This document shows, in pieces, positions 1 through 8,523 of a stretch of DNA of 64,000 bases. A model generated the notes under the pieces. The model had not been told where the DNA came from. It did no database searches and worked only from the letters and a program-made list of their open reading frames with translations. Made by a program: the position numbers and the translations under genes. The stretch's first letter is position 1, and each line of letters starts with the position of its first letter. Source of the DNA: an uncultured Lachnospiraceae bacterium (GTDB lineage Bacteria; Bacillota; Clostridia; Lachnospirales; Lachnospiraceae); assembly GCA_910577675.1 (NCBI GenBank), contig CAJTOR010000009.1, positions 33,563 through 97,562 of the forward strand, in the 5' to 3' direction.

Positions 1-439
1 CCCGCGCAAGTGCATCCGGATCCATATTCCAGGTATCATATTCGGTATCAATAAAAACTGGCTCCCCTCCTTCGTACACTACCGGATTTACTGTCGCGTC
101 AAAAGTCATATCTGAGCAAAAAACTTTATGACCGCTCAATGAACCAAGACCAAGTTTTGGCTGCCCATATAATTTTTCCCCGCAAAGTCTTACCGCTAAA
201 TGCAGCGCCGCTGTTCCACACGAGAGCGCCACCGCATATTTTCTTCCGGTTATCTCCCCCATTATCCGCTCGACTTCATCAATATTCCCACCCACCGTCG
301 AAACCCAGTTTGTGCGGATTGCCTCATCCACATATTGCCTTTCCTCCCCGTGCATGGTCGGTGAAGCCAGCCACAGCTTATTTTTAAAAGGTACAATCCC
401 CACAAAATCAGGCTCACGGCAATAATCTATATTTCCCAT
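1..439 (-). CDS. DegT/DnrJ/EryC1/StrS-family PLP aminotransferase, N-terminal part (runs off left edge)
   Basis: Only the first 146 codons lie in the window; the frame is still open at base 1. The ATG at 439 follows a GGAGGGG ribosome site. The protein begins MGNIDYCREPDFVG and then reads LASPTMHGEERQYVDEAI, TNWVSTVGGNIDEVER and YAVALSCGTAALHLAV. This is the opening of sugar aminotransferases that add an amino group to nucleotide-linked keto-sugars: the substrate-loop start, then the SGTAALHLAL-type PLP phosphate-binding segment (SCGTAALHLAV here). The catalytic lysine would lie beyond the edge. It is the last visible gene in the helicase direction, 210 bp downstream of the helicase stop. A role in surface-sugar synthesis is inferred from the family only. 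Confidence 0.85.
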   Translation of the reverse strand, partial: MGNIDYCREPDFVGIVPFKNKLWLASPTMHGEERQYVDEAIRTNWVSTVGGNIDEVERIMGEITGRKYAVALSCGTAALHLAVRLCGEKLYGQPKLGLGSLSGHKVFCSDMTFDATVNPVVYEGGEPVFIDTEYDTWNMDPDALAR

Positions 440-649
440 ATCCCCTCCGTCCAAAAATAATTCTTGAAAAAAGGCAGGCTTCGCCACTTCATCAAACCCG
501 TACTTCCGCGATTCCATGAACCTTTTTCCCTATATCCAATACCCGCTCCGGATGCGGCAACGCGACAATCCTTCCCCGATATCTTCCCAGTTATAAATCC
601 ATCTTTAAATCTGTTTTTTCTTAATATAAATCGAGTTCAATTTAAAATT
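440..649. other. 210-bp gap without a recognisable gene
   Basis: Between the helicase stop and the aminotransferase start I find short open stretches in all minus-strand frames. None has a start codon with a ribosome site, and none gives a protein I recognise. No T-run hairpin is obvious, so read-through from the helicase into the aminotransferase is possible. Confidence 0.4.
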
Positions 650-3034
650 CTATTCCTCTGCCCGTTTAAATGCCCTTGCCTCCCAGAGCATACCAATCTC
701 CTCCAACTGTCCGATCTGTTCTGCCCTAAGCCCCTTTCCGGAGCGCATCGCAAAGCGCTGGTTGGAAATCCACTTTCCAAGCCGGTATCCGTCCGCACAG
801 ATATATTGGTTTGGCACAGCCAGATTCCCGTTCTTCTTATAATATTCCTTTGCATGGTTAAATCCCGCTCTCCATGGGGTGTCCTTATTCCACACCATCC
901 CAATCCCATCAAGCAACGCCACCTGTTCACCTGAAAGCAGTCCCCTGCTGCGCCCGATTCTCTGCCGCTGTACCCATCCGCCAAGATTTTTCCCATTCTT
1001 CCCGACATAGCGTTTCGGAACCGAAAGATTCCCGTATTCTTTATAGAATTCTTTTGCTTCCCCATATTGCTGCCGCCAGGATTGTTCCAGCCGCGACTGA
1101 CCGGTAACTATGCCGATTGTTTTTAGCTTTTCTTTTTGTTCCCGCGTCAGATAAGTCTTACTCCCATCCTCCTTACTTTCCTGGCGCAGTTTCAAACGCT
1201 GCCCGCGCAGCCACCGGTCAAGCCAAATCCCATCAACCACATAATCAGCGGGCATACAGAGATTCCCATGCTTATCATAATACTCTTTCGCCAGCAAAAA
1301 TCTCTTTTCCCAGGAATTCCCATTTTCCCATTCCATCCCAATGCGCTTTAGGGCTTTGATCCTCAGGGTATGCCTTTCACACGAAATCTTCATATTTACA
1401 TCCGACAAACTGTCAATATAAGAATCCCCTTCACTCCTATCCGCCCCGCGGTATAGCTCCCGCTGCCTTCTTACCCATCTCCCAAGTTTTAATCCATCTT
1501 CCGCCTCATACTCTGCTGGGACATCCAAATCCCCATGTTCCTCAAAATATTTCTCTGCCCGCAAATAGTACTCTTCCCAGGAAGCTTCCCGTGCGCCCTT
1601 CCAGCACATCCCGATTGCATTAAGTTTCGCTACCCGACCTTCGTCAAGGCACCCTGCCACACGCCCCGCATAAACCTTTCTCTGCGTGGCAACCCAGGCT
1701 CCAAGTGAGTACCCATCCGGTGTAGTATAATGTACCGGAACATTTAGGTTCCCATGTGCCCTGTAATATTCCACCGCCATCTGATACATTGCTTCCCACG
1801 ATGCACCAAGTGTATCATTCAGCCGCATAAACAACTTCCGGCAGTCCCCCAGTTCATCAATAATCCTAAATCCCCCGCCCATGTCAAAACTTCTTTTATC
1901 CGTTATATACCCTGCCAGCACCGCCTCCTGAAGTTCTTCCTCGATTGCCCCGATACTGCAAAGATTCCCGATATTCATCACAATATCAAAAATTGTGGGT
2001 TTCTCCCCTTCCCCGGCTGCAAGTGCCCGACCGACCTGCTGTTTGTAGATAATCGGCGATATAGTGGGGCGCAGCAGGATTACCCCGCTAAGCCCTTCTA
2101 CATGGATTCCTTCATTTAACATATCGATACAGTACAGCAATCTTAGATGATTGCTCCCGTCCTGCTTAAATGCATTAAATTCGTTCTTTGTTGCAGCATC
2201 AGCGGAATATGCCGTGTAAATATGAGGCTGTACATCCACCTTTTCAAACCATTCTCCGGCGAGCGCCTGCATTTCTTCCATATGCCCACGATTCGCACAG
2301 AATACAATATATTTGCCCGGACTTTCCTGCTCCATATGTTTTGCAAAAACATCCGGAAGCCCCTTTGCCCTCCCGAGCGCCCTGCGCAATGCCTCTAATT
2401 CTTTTTCTGCCTTATCCCGCAGCGCTTTGTTTTTTACCCGCCCCACCTTCTCCTGATAGCGTTCAAGTTCCTTTTGGTATGCGTAGACAGATAGCACATA
2501 TTTTGGTGCGGGCAGGATTTTCTGCACAACTGCTGCCCCAAGTGTGAGCTCCGATGCCACATTTCCGCCAAACAATTCCCATGCCATATCGCGCCGGTTA
2601 TCCAAATAGCGGATATTGGTTGCCGAAAGCCCCAGGACTTTAGCCTGTGGATACATCTCCCGCAGCCTCTTTACACCGCCGCCCCACAAGGCTGCACCAC
2701 AGCGATGGAATTCATCAAGGATAATATAATCCGGCTTGATCGCGGCAAGTTTTGTTTCCCCCATCCGCATCAGGCTGGCATAAGTAAAGAAACAAATATT
2801 TTCCGCTTCTCCTCCCCCTACTGCCTGCCATTTTTCCTGCTGTGTACGGAAGATATATTCGGAAGGTGAAAGCCAGCAAATTGTTTTTTCCGCATTGTCA
2901 ATGCAGAGTTGAAATGCAATAAAAGATTTGCCCGTCCCGGTCGGATGTATCACCGCCGCCCTTCCTGTTCTGTCCATCAGGCTGACTGCCGCTTTATAAG
3001 CTTTTTGGTTGTGTTTATATAGTATATTTCCCAT
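650..3034 (-). CDS. Superfamily 2 DEAD/DEAH-type helicase with five C-terminal helicase-associated (HA) repeats
   Basis: 794 aa. The N-terminal half is an SF2 ATPase: Walker A PTGTGKS at 31-37, Walker B DEFH at 107-110, motif III-like GLSAT near 135, and a C-terminal RecA lobe ending in QQVGRAL (motif VI) near 335. From about residue 405 to the end there are five roughly 65-75-residue repeats. Each has the pattern SWxxxYxxAxxYYxxHGNLxVPxxY followed by LGxWxxxQR and an IGMxW end, which is the Helicase-associated domain (HA, Pfam PF03457). Such proteins are frequent in Clostridia; their biological role is not established. The gene sits behind a strong promoter inside a recombinase element (3106-4599), so its expression may be phase-variable. 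The ATG at 3034 is preceded by AGGAAGGGAG. Confidence 0.85.
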   Translation of the reverse strand: MGNILYKHNQKAYKAAVSLMDRTGRAAVIHPTGTGKSFIAFQLCIDNAEKTICWLSPSEYIFRTQQEKWQAVGGGEAENICFFTYASLMRMGETKLAAIKPDYIILDEFHRCGAALWGGGVKRLREMYPQAKVLGLSATNIRYLDNRRDMAWELFGGNVASELTLGAAVVQKILPAPKYVLSVYAYQKELERYQEKVGRVKNKALRDKAEKELEALRRALGRAKGLPDVFAKHMEQESPGKYIVFCANRGHMEEMQALAGEWFEKVDVQPHIYTAYSADAATKNEFNAFKQDGSNHLRLLYCIDMLNEGIHVEGLSGVILLRPTISPIIYKQQVGRALAAGEGEKPTIFDIVMNIGNLCSIGAIEEELQEAVLAGYITDKRSFDMGGGFRIIDELGDCRKLFMRLNDTLGASWEAMYQMAVEYYRAHGNLNVPVHYTTPDGYSLGAWVATQRKVYAGRVAGCLDEGRVAKLNAIGMCWKGAREASWEEYYLRAEKYFEEHGDLDVPAEYEAEDGLKLGRWVRRQRELYRGADRSEGDSYIDSLSDVNMKISCERHTLRIKALKRIGMEWENGNSWEKRFLLAKEYYDKHGNLCMPADYVVDGIWLDRWLRGQRLKLRQESKEDGSKTYLTREQKEKLKTIGIVTGQSRLEQSWRQQYGEAKEFYKEYGNLSVPKRYVGKNGKNLGGWVQRQRIGRSRGLLSGEQVALLDGIGMVWNKDTPWRAGFNHAKEYYKKNGNLAVPNQYICADGYRLGKWISNQRFAMRSGKGLRAEQIGQLEEIGMLWEARAFKRAEE

Positions 3035-3105
3035 CCGCGGCTCCCTTCCTGATGTATCCTGCTACAAGGCTGATACGTATATTTCTACATATTAAAATTA
3101 TGATA

Positions 3106-3137
3106 TAAAAGGTAATGAAGTACGTTACTTCATGACG
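3106..3137 (+). repeat. Left inverted repeat of the recombinase element
   Basis: 32 bp, exact reverse complement of 4568-4599. The flanking bases differ, so the repeat ends are sharply defined. It lies in the presumed 5' leader of the helicase transcript. Confidence 0.9.
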
Positions 3138-3183
3138 CACAAAATTTGTAAAAAACCAAATAGTTTGTACTATAATCTTTAAA

Positions 3184-3212
3184 ATTGTAACACAGGAAAA
3201 TCACTTTGTCAA
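3184..3212 (-). promoter_or_regulatory. Sigma-A promoter pointing out of the recombinase element into the helicase gene
   Basis: On the minus strand TTGACA (3212-3207), a 17-bp spacer and TACAAT (3189-3184). Transcription would start near 3177, cross the left inverted repeat and reach the helicase ATG at 3034. If the element inverted, the promoter would face right, antisense to nothing useful, and the helicase would lose it. Confidence 0.75.
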
Positions 3213-3337
3213 TAAATTCTGAACTTATTTTCGACTTATAGCATGAATAAGTATTAAAACTTTCTTTGAAATCCACAAAAATCGGTAAAAAAACTATAGC
3301 GAAATACACACTGCCCCTGTGTTATCATTTTATTCGC

Positions 3338-3356
3338 AGTCAATTCGTGTCGAATA
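3338..3356 (+). promoter_or_regulatory. Dyad just upstream of the integrase start
   Basis: TTATTCG and CGAATAA arms flank an inner ATTCG-TGT-CGAAT dyad, about 20 bp before the integrase ATG. Possible autoregulatory or arm-type recombinase binding site. Inference from symmetry only. Confidence 0.3.
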
Positions 3357-3377
3357 AATGATGAAAGGGGAATTAAT

Positions 3378-4520
3378 ATGTCAAGACGAGGGGAAAATAT
3401 TTTCAAGCGGAAGGATGGACGCTGGGAGGCTAGGTATATCCACCATTATGAAAATGGGAAGGCAAAGTACCACTCTCTTTACGGGGCAACTTATATGGAG
3501 GCGAAAGCGAAGAAAAATGCTGCATTGCAGGCAGTGTTGGGGGTTAGGGCTTATCTGCTTCCCGGGCAGTCCTGCAACTTTGAAAACCTGGCAGAAGCAT
3601 GGCTTAGCGACGTAAAATACAGTGTCAAGGAATCAACTTACACAAGATATTATCGGATTGTTTCAAGGTATCTGATCCCCCATCTGGAAGGGAAAGCCCT
3701 AGAGAAGATGGATCAGAAATATCTGACTGACTTAACAGGCATACTTTTGGCAACAGGAGGAACCTCGGGGCGGGCGCTTTCCCCGAAAACGGTTACGGAT
3801 ATTTTATGTGTGCTGAAATCCATCCTGCGCTACGGAAGTGAAAATGATCTTCCCTGCCCTGGATTCAGCCGTGTAAAATACCCGTCCAAAAAAGGAAGAG
3901 GGGCAAAAATCCTGACGGAAGAAGCCAGGATAAAAATAGAAGAAAAACTTCTGCGCTCCGATGACCATGTGAGCCTGGGTATTTTATTTACGCTTTTTAC
4001 GGGTGTGCGGATTGGCGAACTGTGCGGGTTAAAATGGTCGGATATTGATTTTGTAAATGATACAGTACATATTTGTAGAACCGTTGAGCGGATTACTGAT
4101 CTCAATCCTGACACCTCAAAAAAAACGAAAGTTGTGATAACCGAACCAAAAACACAAAGTTCCATCCGTATCATCCCCCTGCCTGGATTTTTGGTTGAAT
4201 ATTTAAAAATGAGGCGGGGTTCGGGCGATTGTTATCTTTTAACGGGGAGGCGGAAATTTACGGAACCCCACCAGTACTATATGCGTTACCGGAGTTTCCT
4301 AAAGAGGAATTCCATCGATCACCACACATTCCACACACTGCGTCATACCTTTGCAACACGGTGCGTTGAGATGGGATTTGACACGAAATCTCTTTCCGAA
4401 ATCCTTGGGCATGCGAGTATTACTACAACACTTTCCGTCTATGTCCATCCTTCCATGCAGCAAAAGAAAGTGCAGATGGAAAAGCTGACACCGTTTGCTA
4501 ATTCGCCGTCAAATTTATAG
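3378..4520 (+). CDS. Tyrosine recombinase / site-specific integrase (Tn916 Int-like)
   Basis: 380 aa. An N-terminal arm-binding type domain (about 1-55, basic and aromatic, starting MSRRGENIFKRKDGRWEARY) is followed by a SAM-like core-binding domain (about 65-165). The catalytic domain shows the family residues: R in GVRIGELCGL, a lysine in the beta-hairpin, H-x-L-R-H in TLRHTFATR, H in LGHASITTT, and the nucleophile Y in SVYVHPS. All catalytic positions appear intact. The ATG at 3378 follows AAAGGGG with 7-bp spacing; an upstream ATG at 3358 is in another frame. The gene is alone inside the 32-bp inverted repeats and ends with its own terminator. It probably recombines the two inverted repeats. 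Confidence 0.9.
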   Translation: MSRRGENIFKRKDGRWEARYIHHYENGKAKYHSLYGATYMEAKAKKNAALQAVLGVRAYLLPGQSCNFENLAEAWLSDVKYSVKESTYTRYYRIVSRYLIPHLEGKALEKMDQKYLTDLTGILLATGGTSGRALSPKTVTDILCVLKSILRYGSENDLPCPGFSRVKYPSKKGRGAKILTEEARIKIEEKLLRSDDHVSLGILFTLFTGVRIGELCGLKWSDIDFVNDTVHICRTVERITDLNPDTSKKTKVVITEPKTQSSIRIIPLPGFLVEYLKMRRGSGDCYLLTGRRKFTEPHQYYMRYRSFLKRNSIDHHTFHTLRHTFATRCVEMGFDTKSLSEILGHASITTTLSVYVHPSMQQKKVQMEKLTPFANSPSNL

Positions 4521-4528
4521 TCAGACAG

Positions 4529-4567
4529 AGCCGGATTTCTAGGTAAATACTGGGGAATCCGGCTTTT
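4529..4567 (+). terminator. Rho-independent terminator of the integrase gene
   Basis: AGCCGGATT (4529-4537) pairs with AATCCGGCT (4556-4564) and runs into TTTT, immediately inside the right inverted repeat. Confidence 0.8.
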
Positions 4568-4599
4568 CGTCATGAAGTAACGTACTTCATTACCTTTTA
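4568..4599 (+). repeat. Right inverted repeat of the recombinase element
   Basis: 32 bp, exact reverse complement of 3106-3137. It begins directly after the T-run of the integrase terminator. Confidence 0.9.
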
Positions 4600-4662
4600 A
4601 TACCTAAATATTCTCTTTTTTCTAACATTGCACAATCAAGTAAGGAAATAACTGTGAACAAT

Positions 4663-4697
4663 AAAACGGCTGCGGGTATTCACCCCACAGCCGTTTT
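4663..4697 (-). terminator. Terminator of the GldA-like ABC operon
   Basis: AAAACGGCTG...CAGCCGTTTT hairpin with A and T runs on both sides, 30 bp beyond the DUF4340 stop codon. It can work in both directions. Confidence 0.85.
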
Positions 4698-4727
4698 CCA
4701 TTTTCTTCCACCCCGCACAACCACATC

Positions 4728-6188
4728 TTATGGCTGGAACTCCTTAATCTTAACAATCAGCTCATCCACAGTAGCTGCATCAACAATAAACAGGCACAGA
4801 CCATTTTCCTCCACAGCATAGTGCGCTGCATCCCCCTCTATCGGAAGGTAGCGCACCTTATGCATAACCTCGTTTGTGCCATCCTCAAAAAAGGTGAGTG
4901 CCAGCACTTCTTTTGTCCCGGTCACCGCATCTTCTTTAAGTTCCGCCTCGATTGCAACACCGATAATAACCTGGTACAGATCGCGGAACAAATCGCCGCC
5001 TTCCTTATCAAGCTCCTTTCCGTCCACCGTAAAATAATCGGTGGATGTGGTGGAACCATTTTCATTTTCCTCCTTTTCATGCCTCATGCCAAAAACTCTC
5101 TCGCTGCCATCATACTGCACGGTCAGCCCACTGATCGATGTGATGTTGACCATCTGCGTAAAGCGGCTAAGCACCGAAAAAGTATCCACTTTAAGAAGTG
5201 TTTCCGCTGTTTCTGCCGCCATTATAAAAATCTGGTTCGACCCTTCAAGGCGCACATAGATGCCACTTCCATCCTCCGTCCGGTTCCCGAAATACAGGGT
5301 AAAGTCATCTGTTTCTTCTTCCCCCTCCCCCTGATACCAGACTGTCAGCGCCGTCTCCGGGGAAGAAAGACCGTATAAAGCTGCGTCGGCTGCATGGTAT
5401 GTCACAAATTCCCCGAGCGCGATGGATGCATAATTTTCCATCAACGTTGCAAAATTGGTCAGGTCAACGCGCACCGGTCTTTCGTACACATCATAGAGAG
5501 CCATAGTATAGAGTGCCATTGCAGTCAGGTCTTTTAAATCCTCCGTGCTGTCTTTGATAGTAAAGGACTTATAGGTATCGCTTACTACTTTAAGCCCCTC
5601 CGCACTATCGGAAGTAAAAGTCGGCACGGTATCAAACTGCATCATATCTTCCCTGGATAAATAAAATGCCTCCTGTGTTTGAGCCTCAATCAGATAAACG
5701 TCATTGCTTCCCTGCACGCAGGCATAGTACCCTCCGTCCGCACTGGAATTATCCCCGATGCAAAACGTGGACACTTCCCCGTTCTTCTTTGTGACAGTCA
5801 GTGTAAGTGCAGGCTGTAAAAGCCCGTATTCGAAAAGATCATCTGCATCCGCAAGCACAAGGCTTGTCGCCCTGAAATCCATCAGGATTTCCGCCATGGT
5901 ATCAACCTTTGCTGTGGCAAGTGGAAATTCCTCATCCCCCACAAATTTCCACTGGTTCTCCTCCGCTTTTACCGTGTAGGAAAACAAATCACTCTCCGCT
6001 TTTATCTCGCTGATATCCCCGGTTTCCACCGCAAGTAGCTGCATTCCCGCATCCGGCTCCGCAGTTTCCTCCTCTTCGCCATCCTTCCACTTTGAAGCTG
6101 CAAAATAAACCACAAGCAAAAGAACAAATACAGCGCAGAGGGAAAGCAGGGTTATCATATTTTTTCTTTTCTTCTTTTTTGATGCCAT
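4728..6188 (-). CDS. DUF4340 domain membrane-anchored protein of a Gld-like ABC system
   Basis: 486 aa. A basic start (MASKKKKRKN) is followed by one membrane helix at about 11-31. A long extracytoplasmic part then repeats a pattern of strands with WKF, YGL and LTVTKKNGE-like segments, as in DUF4340 (PF14238), which often occurs as a tandem pair. The gene is last in a four-gene operon behind an ATPase, a permease and a GldG-like protein, separated by 12 bp from the latter. The family is encoded with GldF/GldG-type exporters in many non-gliding bacteria. The exported substrate is unknown. Start: ATG after CGGAGGAATTT. Confidence 0.8.
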   Translation of the reverse strand: MASKKKKRKNMITLLSLCAVFVLLLVVYFAASKWKDGEEEETAEPDAGMQLLAVETGDISEIKAESDLFSYTVKAEENQWKFVGDEEFPLATAKVDTMAEILMDFRATSLVLADADDLFEYGLLQPALTLTVTKKNGEVSTFCIGDNSSADGGYYACVQGSNDVYLIEAQTQEAFYLSREDMMQFDTVPTFTSDSAEGLKVVSDTYKSFTIKDSTEDLKDLTAMALYTMALYDVYERPVRVDLTNFATLMENYASIALGEFVTYHAADAALYGLSSPETALTVWYQGEGEEETDDFTLYFGNRTEDGSGIYVRLEGSNQIFIMAAETAETLLKVDTFSVLSRFTQMVNITSISGLTVQYDGSERVFGMRHEKEENENGSTTSTDYFTVDGKELDKEGGDLFRDLYQVIIGVAIEAELKEDAVTGTKEVLALTFFEDGTNEVMHKVRYLPIEGDAAHYAVEENGLCLFIVDAATVDELIVKIKEFQP

Positions 6189-6200
6189 AAATTCCTCCGA

Positions 6201-7640
6201 TTATTTCCTGCGCCTGCGCACCACCACATAGATCCCGACTCCAATAATTCCGAGTGGCAGCAGCACTGTTGTGCACAGCAAAAGCTTGTTTCCGGCGGCA
6301 CTCGGCACAGTGAGCTGTTCTTCCATCAGGCTCTTTGCAGGGACTGCCACAGCGTTCTCCTGCTCGGTAAAAACATTGATTGTATTAAGCAGAATATCCA
6401 TATTCCCGTAGGAGCTGTTTTGGATCAGGGTATCATCGAGGAAGAATTTCGCGGAGTACACCGCAATCCTTGTTTCCCCTTCCCCCGCAGCTTCGGTCAG
6501 GTTAAGCCCCACTAAGAAACGCCCGCTTAGATCCCCCTCTTCCTTCTCAAGTGTTTCCGCCTCGGTCGATTTAAGATAGGATGCTTCCGAAGTTTCAAGA
6601 AGTTTTTCAATCGTGAGGGTTTCCCTCTTATCCTCGCGCAGCGTTATGCCCGAAACGGTCTGCGCCAACACATACTTCCTGTTGCGGACACTTTCTGTAA
6701 TTTCTGTGTTATAGACTGTCGGCAATACCACATGTGGCATCTGGTACATACAATACCTTGAATCCCCTTCGCACAGAATCCCCTCATGCACATCCATGCC
6801 ATAGTAGGTGAGCAGCCCGTTAAAAGCCTCAAGCTCCGGGGTCTTAAAATCGAGGAGCAGAATAGCGTCCCCACCCGCCGCAAGGTATTCCTTTACCATC
6901 TCAATTTCTTCCGGTGTATAATCCGTCTGTGGCTGATTGATAAATAAAATATCGCAGTCCTCCGGGATATTTCCCTGCGTCAGCAGACGGATATCGTTCA
7001 CCGTAATATTGTTTTTCTCAAGGAGAGTGGAAAGTGTTGTGGAAACGCCCGCCTCCCCGTGTCCCTCCACACTGTATAGTACCGGCAGGTTATCGTTCGT
7101 CACATGCTGGATTGCAGCGTTCAGGCCGCTTTCCAGTGAAACTCCGGTAGTCTGGGAACTGAACGTGTTATAGTTAAATTCCTGCACAAGTACCTCGGAT
7201 GTCGGGACATATTTTGCTTTGCCCGTCGATTCATTGACCACCAGGAAACTGTTAGTTGTCACGGAATCCTTCACATACTGGGAGGCAAATTTAGGGTGCA
7301 GAACGGGGTCTTTATATTCCACTTTGACACGGCTGTTATAGTCATCATATTTTGTAAATAAATTGTCGAAATATGGTGATTCACCGCCGCTCTGCACAAA
7401 ATAATAGATGGTAATATCCTCATCAATTCCCTCGAGGAGCCGGACAGTTTCCGGATCAAGGCTGAATTTGCCATCATCCGTCACGTCGAGCTGTATATCA
7501 AGTTTTGTCATAATCAGATTTACAATGATTACGAGCGCCACTGCAATTACGGACAGGGCTGTCGCATATGCCCCTCCCTTAAATTTCCTTGTTTCAAAGG
7601 AGGCTTTTACGCGCCCGCCAAGCTTTTCTTTTCCTGCCAT
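6201..7640 (-). CDS. GldG-like ABC transporter auxiliary protein
   Basis: 479 aa. One membrane helix near residues 25-47, a large outer domain (about 50-440) and a C-terminal helix (about 452-472) followed by RRRRK. The outer domain contains YSVEGHGEAG and LLDFKTPELEAFNGLLTYYG, typical of the ABC_transp_aux/GldG family (PF09822). It presumably works with the permease at 7657-8520 and the DUF4340 protein. Spacing to both neighbours is 12-16 bp, so they form one transcript. ATG at 7640 follows GGAGGAGAAAGTAAG. In Bacteroidota GldG supports gliding; here no gliding genes are seen, so only an export or envelope role can be inferred. Confidence 0.82.
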   Translation of the reverse strand: MAGKEKLGGRVKASFETRKFKGGAYATALSVIAVALVIIVNLIMTKLDIQLDVTDDGKFSLDPETVRLLEGIDEDITIYYFVQSGGESPYFDNLFTKYDDYNSRVKVEYKDPVLHPKFASQYVKDSVTTNSFLVVNESTGKAKYVPTSEVLVQEFNYNTFSSQTTGVSLESGLNAAIQHVTNDNLPVLYSVEGHGEAGVSTTLSTLLEKNNITVNDIRLLTQGNIPEDCDILFINQPQTDYTPEEIEMVKEYLAAGGDAILLLDFKTPELEAFNGLLTYYGMDVHEGILCEGDSRYCMYQMPHVVLPTVYNTEITESVRNRKYVLAQTVSGITLREDKRETLTIEKLLETSEASYLKSTEAETLEKEEGDLSGRFLVGLNLTEAAGEGETRIAVYSAKFFLDDTLIQNSSYGNMDILLNTINVFTEQENAVAVPAKSLMEEQLTVPSAAGNKLLLCTTVLLPLGIIGVGIYVVVRRRRK

Positions 7641-7656
7641 CTTACTTTCTCCTCCT

Positions 7657-8520
7657 TTAACTCCATCTTCTCTTCTTGACCGCCTGGATGGTCAAAAAGA
7701 CAAAGAGTACACAATAGCTGATGTAATAAACCACTGCCGAAACAGCGAATTCCCCGTAGACAAAATCCGTAAAACGATCGCTGATGGAAAACCATCCAAA
7801 AACATTTAGCACCGCACCGTCAAGCGCATCTGGCTTTGCCTGATACAGAATAAAAAGTGCCAGTTCCGTAATTATTGCAATCACAATGCTTACCGTGATA
7901 TTGTGCATAACCGCGTAGCTGATGCCCGCAAGCCCCAAAAGCAGGACGGAAAAAATAAGCCAGGCTGTTTTGGCACCGGTCGGGAGCAATACTGCAATCT
8001 GCGAGGCAAAGACGGAAATAATAACCACCACGAAGGTCATTATCGCTGCGAATGCCTGGCTCTCCGTAAGTGCGGAAATAAACAGCCCGATTGCCATGTA
8101 CGCCGCCCCCATCAGGAAAAAGGCAAGGATGCAGGCGTAGGACTGCTTGAAATTAACCGTTCCGTACTGTGACAACATCACAGGATAAAAGCAGGTAATC
8201 AGCATAACAATGCCAAACATCGACAGGATGGACAAATACTTTCCAAGGATGATCCTTGTCACAGAAATCGGGCTGGTGTAAAGTAGCTGGTCCGTCTTCT
8301 GCTTGTTCTCCTCCGCCATAATTCGCATGGTAACCATCGGTACAAGCAGAATAAAAAACATCATGACCCCGCCGAGCGCATAGCCGAAATTCGGGCTGCC
8401 GCTATACAGGTTTTGCGCGTAAAAATACAGACCGATCAACGCTAAGAAAAATGCGAGAAACAGATACCCCACAATGGAAGTAAAGTAGGCGCGCATTTCC
8501 TTTTTATAAATTGCCAACAT
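7657..8520 (-). CDS. ABC-2 type permease (GldF-like)
   Basis: 287 aa with six predicted membrane segments. It starts MLAIYKKEMRAYFTSIVGYLF, the cytoplasmic amphipathic helix plus first helix seen in GldF/NosY-type permeases. A GGVMMFFILLVPMVTMRIMAEE segment follows helix 2, with the ExK-rich loop EENKQKTDQLLYTSPIS typical of ABC-2 permeases that contact the ATPase. It overlaps nothing and starts 3 bp after the ATPase stop, so translation is probably coupled. It forms the pore of the exporter made by this operon. Confidence 0.85.
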   Translation of the reverse strand: MLAIYKKEMRAYFTSIVGYLFLAFFLALIGLYFYAQNLYSGSPNFGYALGGVMMFFILLVPMVTMRIMAEENKQKTDQLLYTSPISVTRIILGKYLSILSMFGIVMLITCFYPVMLSQYGTVNFKQSYACILAFFLMGAAYMAIGLFISALTESQAFAAIMTFVVVIISVFASQIAVLLPTGAKTAWLIFSVLLLGLAGISYAVMHNITVSIVIAIITELALFILYQAKPDALDGAVLNVFGWFSISDRFTDFVYGEFAVSAVVYYISYCVLFVFLTIQAVKKRRWS

Positions 8521-8523
8521 TTC

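Larger units (their letters stand above)
3106..4599 (+). mobile_element. Tyrosine-recombinase element bounded by 32-bp perfect inverted repeats (candidate invertible segment)
   Basis: The 1494-bp unit starts and ends with identical inverted 32-mers (3106-3137 and 4568-4599). It contains only one gene, a tyrosine recombinase, plus its terminator and a 240-bp promoter-rich region. Each repeat is itself a dyad, with 8-bp arms ATGAAGTA/TACTTCAT around a 3-bp CGT centre, as expected for a recombinase crossover site. I see no transfer or accessory genes. It is either an invertible DNA switch with an internal recombinase or a minimal mobile cassette. The outward promoter at 3184-3212 favours the switch model. 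Confidence 0.65.
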
